Shown: one piece after another, positions 1-6,337 of the stretch
Position numbering within the stretch: the first letter of the stretch is position 1
How the letters are laid out: each line of letters begins with the position of its first letter
Assembly (NCBI GenBank): GCA_903905395.1
Contig: CAIVGD010000394.1
Coordinates: forward strand, 1-8,560
Source of the DNA: an uncultured Verrucomicrobiota bacterium
Lineage (GTDB): Bacteria; Verrucomicrobiota; Verrucomicrobiia; Methylacidiphilales; Verrucolacustridaceae
Direction: 5' to 3'
Length of the DNA stretch: 8,560 nt
The notes under the pieces: generated by a model
Seen by the model: the letters and a program-made list of their open reading frames with translations, nothing else
Databases searched by the model: none
Told to the model about the DNA's origin: nothing
Translations under genes and position numbers: made by a program

Positions 1-38
1 TCGCCTCTATCCCCTCCCTCGATTAACCCACCCCCCTT

Positions 39-75
39 CCAATTTATTGGGGTCAGAGGTCATTTTCCTTTACCG
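39..75. repeat. Palindrome plus GGGGTCAGAGGTC motif, possible REP/IS200-like remnant
   Basis: CCAAT (39-43) and ATTGG (46-50) form a perfect 5-bp inverted repeat around TT. It runs directly into GGGGTCAGAGGTC and a T-rich stretch. From memory, motifs of the type ATTGGGGTCAGAG followed by T-rich sequence occur beside IS200-like/REP-associated transposase (RAYT) genes in many genomes. No transposase gene is present here, so at most this is a solitary end or a dispersed repeat. The rest of 1-116 shows only a CTTCAA-type tract (86-107) and no convincing promoter. Confidence 0.35.
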
Positions 76-116
76 ACGCCAACCTCAACTTCAACTTCAA
101 TTTAAACGAACAGCGA

Positions 117-899
117 ATGTACGCCCTCGAACTCGATTCCCTCCCCGTTTCAGCGACCGATCTTCCATCCGCCGTGATCCAAACTCCCGGCCAACCACCC
201 AAACTTCAGGTTTATTCCACACGCATACCCCCACTGCGTGTCCTCCAAAAACTTCACGGAGGCCGCATTCGCAAACTCGTGCTCCGAAAATCCTCCCCAT
301 TCCATTTGCGGATCGGGCACGACCTCCTTGTCACCAGCGATGCCCGTTCCGTGCCGGCCAAACTCCGATCCCTGCCGCGACTCAAGATCCGCGCGGGTCC
401 GGCCTTCGGCACCGGAGAACACAGCACCACCCGGTTGTGTTTGCGTTATTTGATCCGTTTCCTCACCGTGAATCGAATCTCCCGCCCAGCCACGGAGGTG
501 CTCGACCTCGGTTGCGGTTCCGGAATCCTCGCCCTCGCCTGCGCCCGCCTCGGGGCCCGAACCCTCGGCTGGGATAACGACTCCTCGGCCATCCAAGAAG
601 CCCGCCGCAACGCCGATCTCAATCGCCTCACCCACCTCTCTCATTTCCAAGAGGCGGATGCCCTGCGCGATTCACTTCCGCGGGCCGATCTGATTCTAGC
701 CAACCTCTACGACTCCCTGCTCCTTCATCTCCTACCCAGACTCAATTCCCACCGCCGGGCAGGTTCCACTCTCATCCTTTCCGGAATCCTAAAGGGCCAG
801 GAAAATCCATTAATCCGCACCGCACGTCATCTGGGCTGGAAACTGCAACGCCGCGGCCGCCTCGGGCGCTGGCTTTGCCTGCAGTTCTGCTCATCCTGA
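117..899 (+). CDS. prmA: PrmA-like ribosomal protein L11 methyltransferase
   Basis: A 260-residue class I S-adenosylmethionine-dependent methyltransferase. The order of motifs fits PrmA, the cytoplasmic enzyme that methylates ribosomal protein L11. Residues 97-109 (FGTGEHSTTRLCL) match the PrmA hallmark FGTGxHxTTxLCL. Residues 128-141 (VLDLGCGSGILALA) are the SAM-binding glycine loop. The acidic residue ending the next strand lies in GWDND (151-155). LILANLYDSLL (192-202) takes the place of the usual VVANILAxxL. At 260 residues it is shorter than E. coli PrmA (about 293), mostly through a reduced N-terminal substrate-recognition domain, so L11 as the substrate is likely but not proven. The ATG at 117 is the first sensible start. 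No Shine-Dalgarno sequence precedes it. The gene stands alone, with 327 bases before the next gene. Confidence 0.82.
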   Translation: MYALELDSLPVSATDLPSAVIQTPGQPPKLQVYSTRIPPLRVLQKLHGGRIRKLVLRKSSPFHLRIGHDLLVTSDARSVPAKLRSLPRLKIRAGPAFGTGEHSTTRLCLRYLIRFLTVNRISRPATEVLDLGCGSGILALACARLGARTLGWDNDSSAIQEARRNADLNRLTHLSHFQEADALRDSLPRADLILANLYDSLLLHLLPRLNSHRRAGSTLILSGILKGQENPLIRTARHLGWKLQRRGRLGRWLCLQFCSS

Positions 900-1019
900 T
901 TTTTCTTCACCCCACGTCGCTACGTTTAACAACCCAACTTCAAAACTACTTTCACACATTCCCACCTTCCAACTGGCGGCTTCCCCTCTGACTTCAACTT
1001 AATCTTAAACTTAAACTGT

Positions 1020-1040
1020 AGGAGGCGTCCGCCGCCTCCT
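1020..1040. repeat. 8-bp GC-rich inverted repeat
   Basis: AGGAGGCG (1020-1027) and CGCCTCCT (1033-1040) are perfect reverse complements around the loop TCCGC. No T-run follows on either strand, so this is a poor intrinsic terminator. It sits just after an AACTTAAAC-type tract and resembles the arrangement at 5121-5176, which suggests a dispersed palindromic element. Its function is unknown. Confidence 0.6.
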
Positions 1041-1096
1041 CTGCTGGAAACCGCCCAAAACTGGACTTTCCTGCCTCCTTCCTATATCCTCTCCTC

Positions 1097-1174
1097 ATGG
1101 AAACGCTGATTCAGGATGGAATTGTCGGGCCCCAGCTCGCGACAGCCGCACGGCGATTTCCCCTGCGAAGATAA
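1097..1174 (+). CDS. Possible 25-codon leader ORF upstream of ABC-F gene
   Basis: An ATG at 1097 opens 25 codons ending in TAA at 1172-1174. The peptide begins METLIQDGIV and ends RRFPLRR. It lies 52 bases before the ABC-F start, with a 7-bp hairpin between the two. No Shine-Dalgarno sequence is visible. A weak TATATC box ends nine bases before the ATG, so translation would have to be close to leaderless. Several antibiotic-resistance ABC-F genes (vmlR- and msr-type) are controlled by upstream ORFs, which makes the arrangement suggestive. An ORF this short can easily arise by chance, so it is reported with low confidence. Confidence 0.2.
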   Translation: METLIQDGIVGPQLATAARRFPLRR

Positions 1175-1185
1175 GCGCCAGCGCC

Positions 1186-1202
1186 CGGGTCGGTGCGACC
1201 CG
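1186..1202 (+). promoter_or_regulatory. 7-bp hairpin in the ABC-F leader
   Basis: CGGGTCG (1186-1192) and CGACCCG (1196-1202) pair perfectly around a GTG loop. It is followed by TGCTCTTT, a weak T-run, and ends 24 bases before the ABC-F ATG. It could be a weak terminator or attenuator, or a structure that affects ribosome access. Position and pairing are seen directly; the role is inference. Confidence 0.4.
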
Positions 1203-1226
1203 TGCTCTTTGGCTCCTTAATCCGTC

Positions 1227-3203
1227 ATGCTCACCCTTTCAAAAATCAGCAAAGCCTTCAGTGGCCGCGTACTGTTCAGTGACGTCTCGCTCCAGGTCAA
1301 CCGCGAGGACCGTATCGGCCTCGTCGGCCCGAACGGCGCGGGCAAGTCCACGCTATTCTCCCTCATCTTGGGCGACGCGACTCCCGATGAAGGAAAGGTC
1401 GCTCTGGAAAAAAACATCACGCTCGGATTTCTGCCGCAGGAGTGCACCCCCATCGGGAAAGAGACGATTCTCGAGTTGGCCTGCGCCACTTCTCCCGAGA
1501 TGATCAAAGCCCAACAGACAATCAAGCGCCACGAAGCCGCCGGCACGCACGAGAATGAGGAGTACCACGAGGCGCTTGACACTTTCGGCGCCCTCGGCGG
1601 TTGGCAACTGGAGCCCAGGGCCAAACAAATCCTCAGCGGACTGGCTTTTCGCGATGCCGATTTCCACCGCCCAGCCCGTACCCTCAGCGGTGGTTGGATC
1701 ATGCGCGCCCACCTTGCACGACTCCTCGTGCAGGAACCCGATATGCTTCTGCTGGACGAGCCGACAAACCATCTCGACCTCGAATCCCTCGTCTGGTTCC
1801 AGGAGTATCTCCGTAACTATCCCGGCGCGATTCTCATGATCTCCCACGATCGCGAGTTCCTCAACCAACTCGTCGGTTCCATTGTCGAAATCGCGCAGGC
1901 GAAGCTCCACCGCTATCGCGGGAACTACGAGAAATACGTGATCGAAAAAGCGGCGCGTGAGGAGCAGCACCTGGCCTCCTATAAAAACCAGCAGAAGGAA
2001 ATTGCTTCACTCCAGGCATTCGCCGACCGCTTCCGGGCCAAGGCCAGCAAAGCCTCGCAGGCGCAGAGCAAACTCAAGCAGATCGACCGCATGGACAAGA
2101 TCGAGGCGCCACTGGCGGCCACTAGATCGATCAAATTCAGCTTTCCTCAGCCGGCGCGGAGCGGACTGCGCGTCATCACTCTGAAGAATGTGGATCACGC
2201 TTATAAAAATGTTGAGGGCACCGGCGATCTCGTCGTCTATCGCGGGCTGAATTTCGAGGTCGAACGAGGACAGCGCACCGTCCTCGTGGGACCGAACGGC
2301 GCGGGTAAATCCACCCTCCTCAAACTGCTCGGCGGCAGCTTGCCGATCCAGAACGGGGAACGCGCCCTGGGCCATAACGTGCGCGTCGGCTACTTCTCCC
2401 AGCACCGGGGCGACACGCTGAATATGGAGCACGAAGTCCTCGAATCGGTCCTCGACTCGCCGAACCCCGTCAGCGAACAGACCGCCCGCACCGTTCTCGG
2501 CTCCTTTCTTTTCCGAGGGGATGATGTATTCAAGACCGTCGGGATACTCAGTGGCGGAGAGAAGTCACGTCTCGCGCTGGTCAAAATCTTGCTCGATCCG
2601 CCCAATCTTTTACTCATGGATGAGCCGACCACCCACCTCGACATCGGTTCGATCGATGCCCTGATCGGCGCGCTTCATCAGTACCAAGGCACCCTTATTT
2701 TCATCAGCCACGACGTCCATTTCATCCGGGCTATGGCCACCACGGTCCTGCATATCAGTGCCGGCCAACTCACGCCCTACGCGGGCGATTATCAGTATTA
2801 TCTGGATAAATCGTGCGCAACCTCGGAACGTGCCGCCCTCACCGCAGGAGAAAGTCTGGCCGACTTCCAGCCGACTGCGCCCGAAGAATCCGCACCGCCC
2901 GCTTCCAGCGACAAAGCGCCCACGCCGCGCAAATCGAAGGAGCAGAAACGGGCGGAAGCCGAGGAACGGCAGGCGAAGAGTCGCCTCAAGAAAAATCACG
3001 AAGCCAAAGTCTCTGATCTGGAAAAACGGATCATTGCGCTTGAAACCCGCCTGGCTGAAATCACTGCGGAACTGGAAAAGCCGGAGACCTACCAAGCCAA
3101 CGGCACAGCGATGAACCTCAGCCGAGAATCCGCCACCGTGAACGAATCGTTGGAACAGTTGATCGCCGAGGGCCTGATCCTCTCCACCCAATCTTACGCG
3201 TAG
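1227..3203 (+). CDS. ABC-F family ATPase (YheS/Uup-like ribosome-associated factor)
   Basis: A 658-residue soluble protein with two ABC ATPase domains and no membrane segments, as in ABC-F proteins. These bind the ribosomal E site and relieve stalled or drug-blocked translation. Domain 1 has Walker A GPNGAGKST (K40), signature LSGGW (153-157), Walker B LLLDEPT (catalytic E178) with NHLD, and switch H207. The interdomain linker (about 228-300) is the charged tRNA-contacting helix pair and includes FADRFRAKASKASQAQSK, which resembles the YheS pattern. Domain 2 has Walker A K361, signature LSGGEKS (441-447), catalytic E466 and H495; its D-loop reads TTHLD instead of NHLD. Residues about 565-650 form a Lys/Glu-rich coiled-coil tail, giving a length close to YheS and Uup. 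No Shine-Dalgarno sequence precedes the ATG. It could be a housekeeping factor or a resistance factor; the sequence does not decide. Confidence 0.93.
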   Translation: MLTLSKISKAFSGRVLFSDVSLQVNREDRIGLVGPNGAGKSTLFSLILGDATPDEGKVALEKNITLGFLPQECTPIGKETILELACATSPEMIKAQQTIKRHEAAGTHENEEYHEALDTFGALGGWQLEPRAKQILSGLAFRDADFHRPARTLSGGWIMRAHLARLLVQEPDMLLLDEPTNHLDLESLVWFQEYLRNYPGAILMISHDREFLNQLVGSIVEIAQAKLHRYRGNYEKYVIEKAAREEQHLASYKNQQKEIASLQAFADRFRAKASKASQAQSKLKQIDRMDKIEAPLAATRSIKFSFPQPARSGLRVITLKNVDHAYKNVEGTGDLVVYRGLNFEVERGQRTVLVGPNGAGKSTLLKLLGGSLPIQNGERALGHNVRVGYFSQHRGDTLNMEHEVLESVLDSPNPVSEQTARTVLGSFLFRGDDVFKTVGILSGGEKSRLALVKILLDPPNLLLMDEPTTHLDIGSIDALIGALHQYQGTLIFISHDVHFIRAMATTVLHISAGQLTPYAGDYQYYLDKSCATSERAALTAGESLADFQPTAPEESAPPASSDKAPTPRKSKEQKRAEAEERQAKSRLKKNHEAKVSDLEKRIIALETRLAEITAELEKPETYQANGTAMNLSRESATVNESLEQLIAEGLILSTQSYA

Positions 3204-5041
3204 GCGACAAACGCTTCGTACACTTCGTCGGGAATATCGAGCAATTTGTAGTCCGCCGAAGAAACAAAGATCAACTGCTGTTTCCCTTTGCCCAACTGAT
3301 TCCCGGTCGAGTCGAAAATCTGATGCTCGAGGGTGACGAACTTGCGGTTGTACTCCCCTACCTTGATCTTCACGCTCACCCGTTCAAACTCCCGCGTCTC
3401 CCGCATGAACTTATGCTCGAACGAGCGGGTCAGAATATAGTACGGAGTCGTCTTTAAATTAAATTTCGGCAAACAACGGTTGAAAAAAAGCTCGCGCGTC
3501 TTGCCCACCCACATGGCGTACATCCCAAAATAGACGTTCCCCACGGAGTTCGTGTCCGCATAGGTCGCCACAAAGGAATGGACGAACCACTTCCCATCGA
3601 AATGCCCGAACGGATCGTGCCCGCCCACCGTTCCTCCATCGGGAAACGGCACCGTCCTCCCGGGCTCTGCTTTCTCCCCGCCCACCATCAGTTCCCCGCT
3701 CGGTCCACCGGCCGTTCCCTCCAACTCCTCCACCCCACCGACAAATTCCTGCGCGGATCCCGGCTTGAGTAGCAACCAGACGACATAGCCCACTGGCAAA
3801 ACCGAACCCACGATCATTCCCCAGGGGTTCATTAAAAAATAGCCGTATGCAAAAACCACCACCGCAACACTGCCCACGCAGAACATTTTCACTTGAGGCA
3901 GGGCATTGCCTTGCCCCGTGTGAAACGCCCGGAGCAATGCCAACCCCGCGTACCCCACAAAGAAGGTCGCGTAAAAAATCATGAAATATTCCAACTCCAA
4001 CTTCAGAGTCACCGCCGCAATGGTGAACAGCCCCGCCAGAATCAACGCCGGCAAGGGTGACCCCAGTAAAGCTTCGGGCAAAAGAGTGAGCGGGAAAGGC
4101 CGACCCGCCCCGCCCGACTTGCTTAAATACCAGCGCAACGCGATGTAGCCACTATCCAGCGTGGTCAATGTCATCACGCAGAGAAAAACCATGTAGGATC
4201 CGAAAGCCCAGGGATGTGCCGCCGCCGCCGCCCAAAGAAAGCGGGTTATGCCATCCTCCCCGTAGGCCAAACCGTCGATGCCCTGCCGCATCGGCGCGCC
4301 CCCCGTTTGTCCCGCCACCCAAAGGGCAAGTCCTCCATGCGCGAGAAGCAGAAGGAAAAAGAGAGAACCTCCGAAAAGATAGCTGATCGCCGATGATTTT
4401 CCCTCCCGCTGAATCTGGATCGCCCGTTGCCACTGTTGGAGATCCAACCAAGGGCCCAGAGTTAATCCCACGCAGATGGGAATCGCATAGCCCCAGAAGT
4501 TCATCCCGAGAAAGGGGTTCGCCCCGCTGATCATCGCCCGACCACTCCCCAAAGATGTTAATTGCGAATAGAGGATCAGCATCGCGCCAAGCGCAATCAA
4601 ACCAAGCACCCCGTGGCTGAACTTAATTCGCCGGATATCGAACTCCTCCCCGAACAAAGTCGCCGCCGCGAGGATGACCAAAACCGTGAGCAGAAGATAA
4701 AGCCCGGCGGGCTCCAGCCCGAGCGGTTGCCACCCGTACCGAACGAGGGCGAAGATCGTCAGGGTGATCGCCAGAATCTGGTAGAGAAAAAAGATGAGAC
4801 GATAAGGCCGAGACCAGTTCGCAAAGAAGGATCCCAATGCGTCCGGACCATTCCCAGCACGGTGAGCGATGAGCTTGGTCAGACCTCCGAAAATCATCAG
4901 CCCGAGTGCGTTCGGGATGGCAAAGGCGAGCAGACCAAACAGCCCGTACTGCAGGGAAAATTGGACACTGAAGAACAGGCCCAACCCCCACATCCACGAA
5001 AGGGCCACCGAGACCCCCCAAAGCGCATTCATCGCAATCAT
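3194..5041 (-). CDS. 12-TM transporter-like membrane protein fused to hotdog thioesterase
   Basis: From the ATG at 5041 this is a 615-residue, two-part protein. Residues 1-425 contain about twelve hydrophobic helices (roughly 5-25, 30-56, 80-100, 112-131, 141-162, 180-200, 217-245, 268-292, 326-347, 351-372, 384-403, 406-425). DLQQWQRA (200-207) and TLTTLDSGY (291-299) recall sodium:solute symporters and other LeuT-fold carriers, but the match is distant. A Gly/Glu-rich linker (425-484) leads to a 4HBT-type hotdog domain (485-615) with TYADTNSVGNVYFGMY, like acyl-thioesterases of the CalE7/DynE7 kind. Asn498 replaces the usual catalytic Asp, and Tyr508 and Arg516 sit at the spacing recalled for those enzymes. 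A start at TTG 5080 (628 residues) is possible, but that TTG forms the apparent -35 box. The substrate of either half is unknown. The reading frame is continuous, with no sign of a frameshift. Confidence 0.8.
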   Translation of the reverse strand: MIAMNALWGVSVALSWMWGLGLFFSVQFSLQYGLFGLLAFAIPNALGLMIFGGLTKLIAHRAGNGPDALGSFFANWSRPYRLIFFLYQILAITLTIFALVRYGWQPLGLEPAGLYLLLTVLVILAAATLFGEEFDIRRIKFSHGVLGLIALGAMLILYSQLTSLGSGRAMISGANPFLGMNFWGYAIPICVGLTLGPWLDLQQWQRAIQIQREGKSSAISYLFGGSLFFLLLLAHGGLALWVAGQTGGAPMRQGIDGLAYGEDGITRFLWAAAAAHPWAFGSYMVFLCVMTLTTLDSGYIALRWYLSKSGGAGRPFPLTLLPEALLGSPLPALILAGLFTIAAVTLKLELEYFMIFYATFFVGYAGLALLRAFHTGQGNALPQVKMFCVGSVAVVVFAYGYFLMNPWGMIVGSVLPVGYVVWLLLKPGSAQEFVGGVEELEGTAGGPSGELMVGGEKAEPGRTVPFPDGGTVGGHDPFGHFDGKWFVHSFVATYADTNSVGNVYFGMYAMWVGKTRELFFNRCLPKFNLKTTPYYILTRSFEHKFMRETREFERVSVKIKVGEYNRKFVTLEHQIFDSTGNQLGKGKQQLIFVSSADYKLLDIPDEVYEAFVAYA

Positions 5042-5051
5042 TGGAGCTGAA

Positions 5052-5080
5052 ATCCTATGTAAAGAAGTGGTTGTTTCCAA
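5052..5080 (-). promoter_or_regulatory. Putative sigma-70 promoter of the membrane-thioesterase gene
   Basis: On the minus strand TTGGAA (5080-5075) and TAGGAT (5057-5052) are separated by exactly 17 bases, each matching four of six consensus positions. The -10 box ends ten bases before the ATG at 5041, so the transcript would start only a few bases ahead of it, close to leaderless. This supports the 5041 start over the TTG at 5080. Confidence 0.35.
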
Positions 5081-5156
5081 CCCAAAAGCCGTCGACTCAA
5101 TTTGAATGCGCCGACCCTACTCAGACTTCCAACTTTAAAACCGAAGACATCTGTGA

Positions 5157-5176
5157 GGCGGGTATTCCTGCCCGCC
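5157..5176. repeat. 6-bp GC-rich inverted repeat
   Basis: GGCGGG (5157-5162) and CCCGCC (5171-5176) pair around an 8-base loop. It follows a CTTCCAACTTTAAAACC tract and begins TGTGAGG. This parallels the tract plus TGTAGGAGG palindrome at 991-1040. Between this element and 5239 nothing clear was found apart from an isolated TTGACA at 5216-5221. Confidence 0.5.
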
Positions 5177-5239
5177 ATCAGAATTTATCGCGGGACACCT
5201 CAAAACGTGATTCGGTTGACAGGTCCAGCAATACCCCTA

Positions 5240-5286
5240 TCTGGAAGACATGAAAATTCACCCGCCAGAGAGCGGGCGAAGGGATT
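5240..5286 (-). repeat. Degenerate copy of tRNA-Gly 3' end and flank (copy A)
   Basis: This 47-base segment matches 5322-5367 (46 bases) with two substitutions and one indel. It carries the last bases of tRNA-Gly including the whole 3' acceptor strand (CGCCCGC on the minus strand), a hairpin with GCGGGTG (7 pairs, one G-U, loop TCTCTG) and the following AATTTTC. Upstream of the shared part on the minus strand, the tRNA body is lost: the T-loop TTCGAAT has become GGCCAAT-like sequence. It could be a relic of a second tRNA gene or of a site-specific integration. Confidence 0.7.
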
Positions 5287-5321
5287 GGCCCCCCAACACC
5301 CTGGCCGATCCTTTTATTCCC

Positions 5322-5351
5322 TCTGGAAGACATAAAATTCGCCCACCAGAG

Positions 5352-5367
<16 letters not shown>
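5322..5367 (-). repeat. tRNA-Gly 3' end and flank (copy B, intact partner)
   Basis: This is the intact partner of the repeat at 5240-5286. It spans the last 16 bases of tRNA-Gly (5352-5367) and 30 bases of downstream sequence. The two copies start 82 bases apart, with 35 bases between them. Confidence 0.7.
5331..5359 (-). terminator. Intrinsic terminator of tRNA-Gly, overlapping its acceptor strand
   Basis: On the minus strand CGCCCGC (5359-5353) can pair with GTGGGCG (5346-5340), seven pairs with one G-U, around the loop TCTCTG. AATTTTATG follows. The 5' arm of this hairpin is the 3' acceptor strand of the mature tRNA. The T-run is only four bases, so efficiency is uncertain. Confidence 0.55.
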
Positions 5368-5424
<57 letters not shown>

Positions 5425-5435
5425 GATTAAGACAA

Positions 5436-5464
5436 ATTATCTCCCTGCCGAATGCCCGGCGCAA
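5436..5464 (-). promoter_or_regulatory. Sigma-70 promoter of tRNA-Gly
   Basis: On the minus strand TTGCGC (5464-5459, four of six) and GATAAT (5441-5436, five of six) are separated by 17 bases. The start point would fall about seven bases below the -10 box, only a few bases before the tRNA 5' end at 5424. This is the best promoter match in the window. Confidence 0.7.
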
Positions 5465-5481
5465 TCCTTTTCCCTAGCCCT

Positions 5482-6270
5482 TCAACTCTCGATTTCAATC
5501 CTTGGCCCAGCCTCGCCCGCGCTCGTTTCGTGTACCCGCACCCCTTTTCTCCCCGCCCGTACCAACGCCTCTTCAATCGCCCGCCGCGCCAGCTCCGGCC
5601 GGTTGCAGTCCTGACTGATGTGCCCCAAAAAAAGCTCCTTCAACTCCGGCCCAGCCACCTCCTCCACCAGCTTCGCCGCCGCCTCGTTGGACAAATGCCC
5701 GTGCCGGGCTGCAATCCTCTGTTTCACCGACCACGGTCTCTTCTCTTCCGCATGCAACATCGCCTCATCATAATTCGCCTCAAGCACCAACGCCGTACAC
5801 CCCCTCAACCTTTCCACCACCAACCTCGTCACATACCCCAGATCCGAAACCAGCCCCACCCTCGTCGTCCCCACCGACACCCGCATCCCGATCGGCTCAG
5901 CCGCATCGTGGGGCACAGGAAAAGTTTCCACGCTGAAATTCCCGATCTCCAGCCGGGTCCCCGCCTCAAACGCCCTCCAATCCGCCATCGCCACGCTCGG
6001 CTCCAAAACATCCTTCGTGCCGTTCGTGGCAAAGACCGGACATTTCCTCGTTTTGATAAACGTCTTCAATCCCGCCGCATGATCCCCATGTTCGTGAGTC
6101 AGAATGATCCCTAAAATCTGCCCCGCATCAACCCCCACCTCTGCCATCCGCACCTCCAACTGCCGCGCACTCAGGCCGACATCCACCAAAATGCCCTCTC
6201 CGGCATGCTCTAGGTGAAGGGAATTGCCCCGGCTCCCGCTTCCCAACACCGTTAAGGTCACCTTGGCCAT
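5482..6270 (-). CDS. WalJ/YycJ-like metallo-beta-lactamase-fold hydrolase
   Basis: A 262-residue cytoplasmic protein of the metallo-beta-lactamase superfamily, closest to the YycJ/WalJ group. The N-terminal GSGSRGNS (10-17) is a group hallmark. The metal-binding motif is THEHGDH (58-64). Further ligands and group motifs follow in PHDAAEP (120-126), SDLGY (142-146), LEANYDEAML (163-172), GHLSN (191-195) and GHISQDCN (216-223). In Firmicutes yycJ sits beside the WalKR two-component genes and is implicated in cell-wall and DNA-repair phenotypes. Here no such neighbours exist, so only a metal-dependent hydrolase, possibly a nuclease, can be stated. The ATG at 6270 has AAGG four bases ahead. It is divergent from rpoN across 49 bases, and tRNA-Gly lies downstream on the same strand. 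Length is normal and all metal-binding motifs are present. Confidence 0.88.
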   Translation of the reverse strand: MAKVTLTVLGSGSRGNSLHLEHAGEGILVDVGLSARQLEVRMAEVGVDAGQILGIILTHEHGDHAAGLKTFIKTRKCPVFATNGTKDVLEPSVAMADWRAFEAGTRLEIGNFSVETFPVPHDAAEPIGMRVSVGTTRVGLVSDLGYVTRLVVERLRGCTALVLEANYDEAMLHAEEKRPWSVKQRIAARHGHLSNEAAAKLVEEVAGPELKELFLGHISQDCNRPELARRAIEEALVRAGRKGVRVHETSAGEAGPRIEIES

Positions 6271-6277
6271 AACACCT

Positions 6278-6297
6278 TTTGCCTTTTTTCAGGCAAA
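6278..6297. promoter_or_regulatory. Perfect 7-bp palindrome in the walJ-rpoN divergent spacer
   Basis: TTTGCCT (6278-6284) and AGGCAAA (6291-6297) are exact reverse complements around TTTTTC. In walJ-like mRNA the hairpin would sit directly against the AAGG that precedes the ATG. As DNA it lies centrally between two divergent starts and could be an operator. It is too far from any gene end to serve as a terminator for a known transcript. Confidence 0.45.
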
Positions 6298-6309
6298 GCC
6301 CAATCTCTA

Positions 6310-6337
6310 AATATTGCCCATGTCCCTTTCGCTTCAA
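6310..6337 (-). promoter_or_regulatory. Weak sigma-70-like promoter for the walJ-like gene
   Basis: On the minus strand TTGAAG (6337-6332) and AATATT (6315-6310) are 16 bases apart, each four of six. If real, it overlaps the rpoN start codon and gives a leader of about 30 bases that includes the palindrome at 6278-6297. No equally good promoter was found for rpoN. Confidence 0.22.

Larger units (their letters stand above)
900..1226. other. Intergenic/leader region between the prmA-like and ABC-F genes
   Basis: This 327-base stretch contains no long gene. It holds a T-rich run just after the prmA stop with no convincing hairpin before it, a CTTCAACTTAATCTTAAACTT-like tract (about 991-1016), a GC palindrome at 1020-1040, a very weak promoter-like pair (TGGACT 1062-1067 and TATATC 1083-1088, 15-base spacer), a possible 25-codon ORF at 1097-1174 and a hairpin at 1186-1202. 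The last three precede the ABC-F gene and could form a regulatory leader. Confidence 0.5.

Noticed and set aside
47..577. Open frame overlapping the prmA-like gene on the same strand
   Set aside because: The product is Pro/Arg-rich without recognisable motifs and lies in another frame of a gene with clear methyltransferase motifs; such frames are common in C-rich DNA.
900..960. Intrinsic terminator after the prmA-like gene
   Set aside because: A T-run follows the stop codon but no stable GC hairpin precedes it.
5042..5080. Upstream TTG start for the membrane-thioesterase gene
   Set aside because: It would add 13 polar residues, has no ribosome-binding site, and the TTG forms part of a plausible -35 box. 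It is not excluded.
5216..5243. TTGACA followed after 16 bases by TATCTG on the plus strand
   Set aside because: The -35 is perfect but the -10 is poor, and no plus-strand gene begins downstream until 6320.
5102..5335. Small plus-strand frames across the tRNA flank
   Set aside because: They run through the tRNA-derived repeat and palindrome, have no family features, and are better explained as non-coding.
5452..6114. 220-codon plus-strand frame antisense to the walJ-like gene
   Set aside because: The product is rich in Arg, Pro and His with no domain pattern, while the minus strand encodes a complete metallo-beta-lactamase-fold protein.
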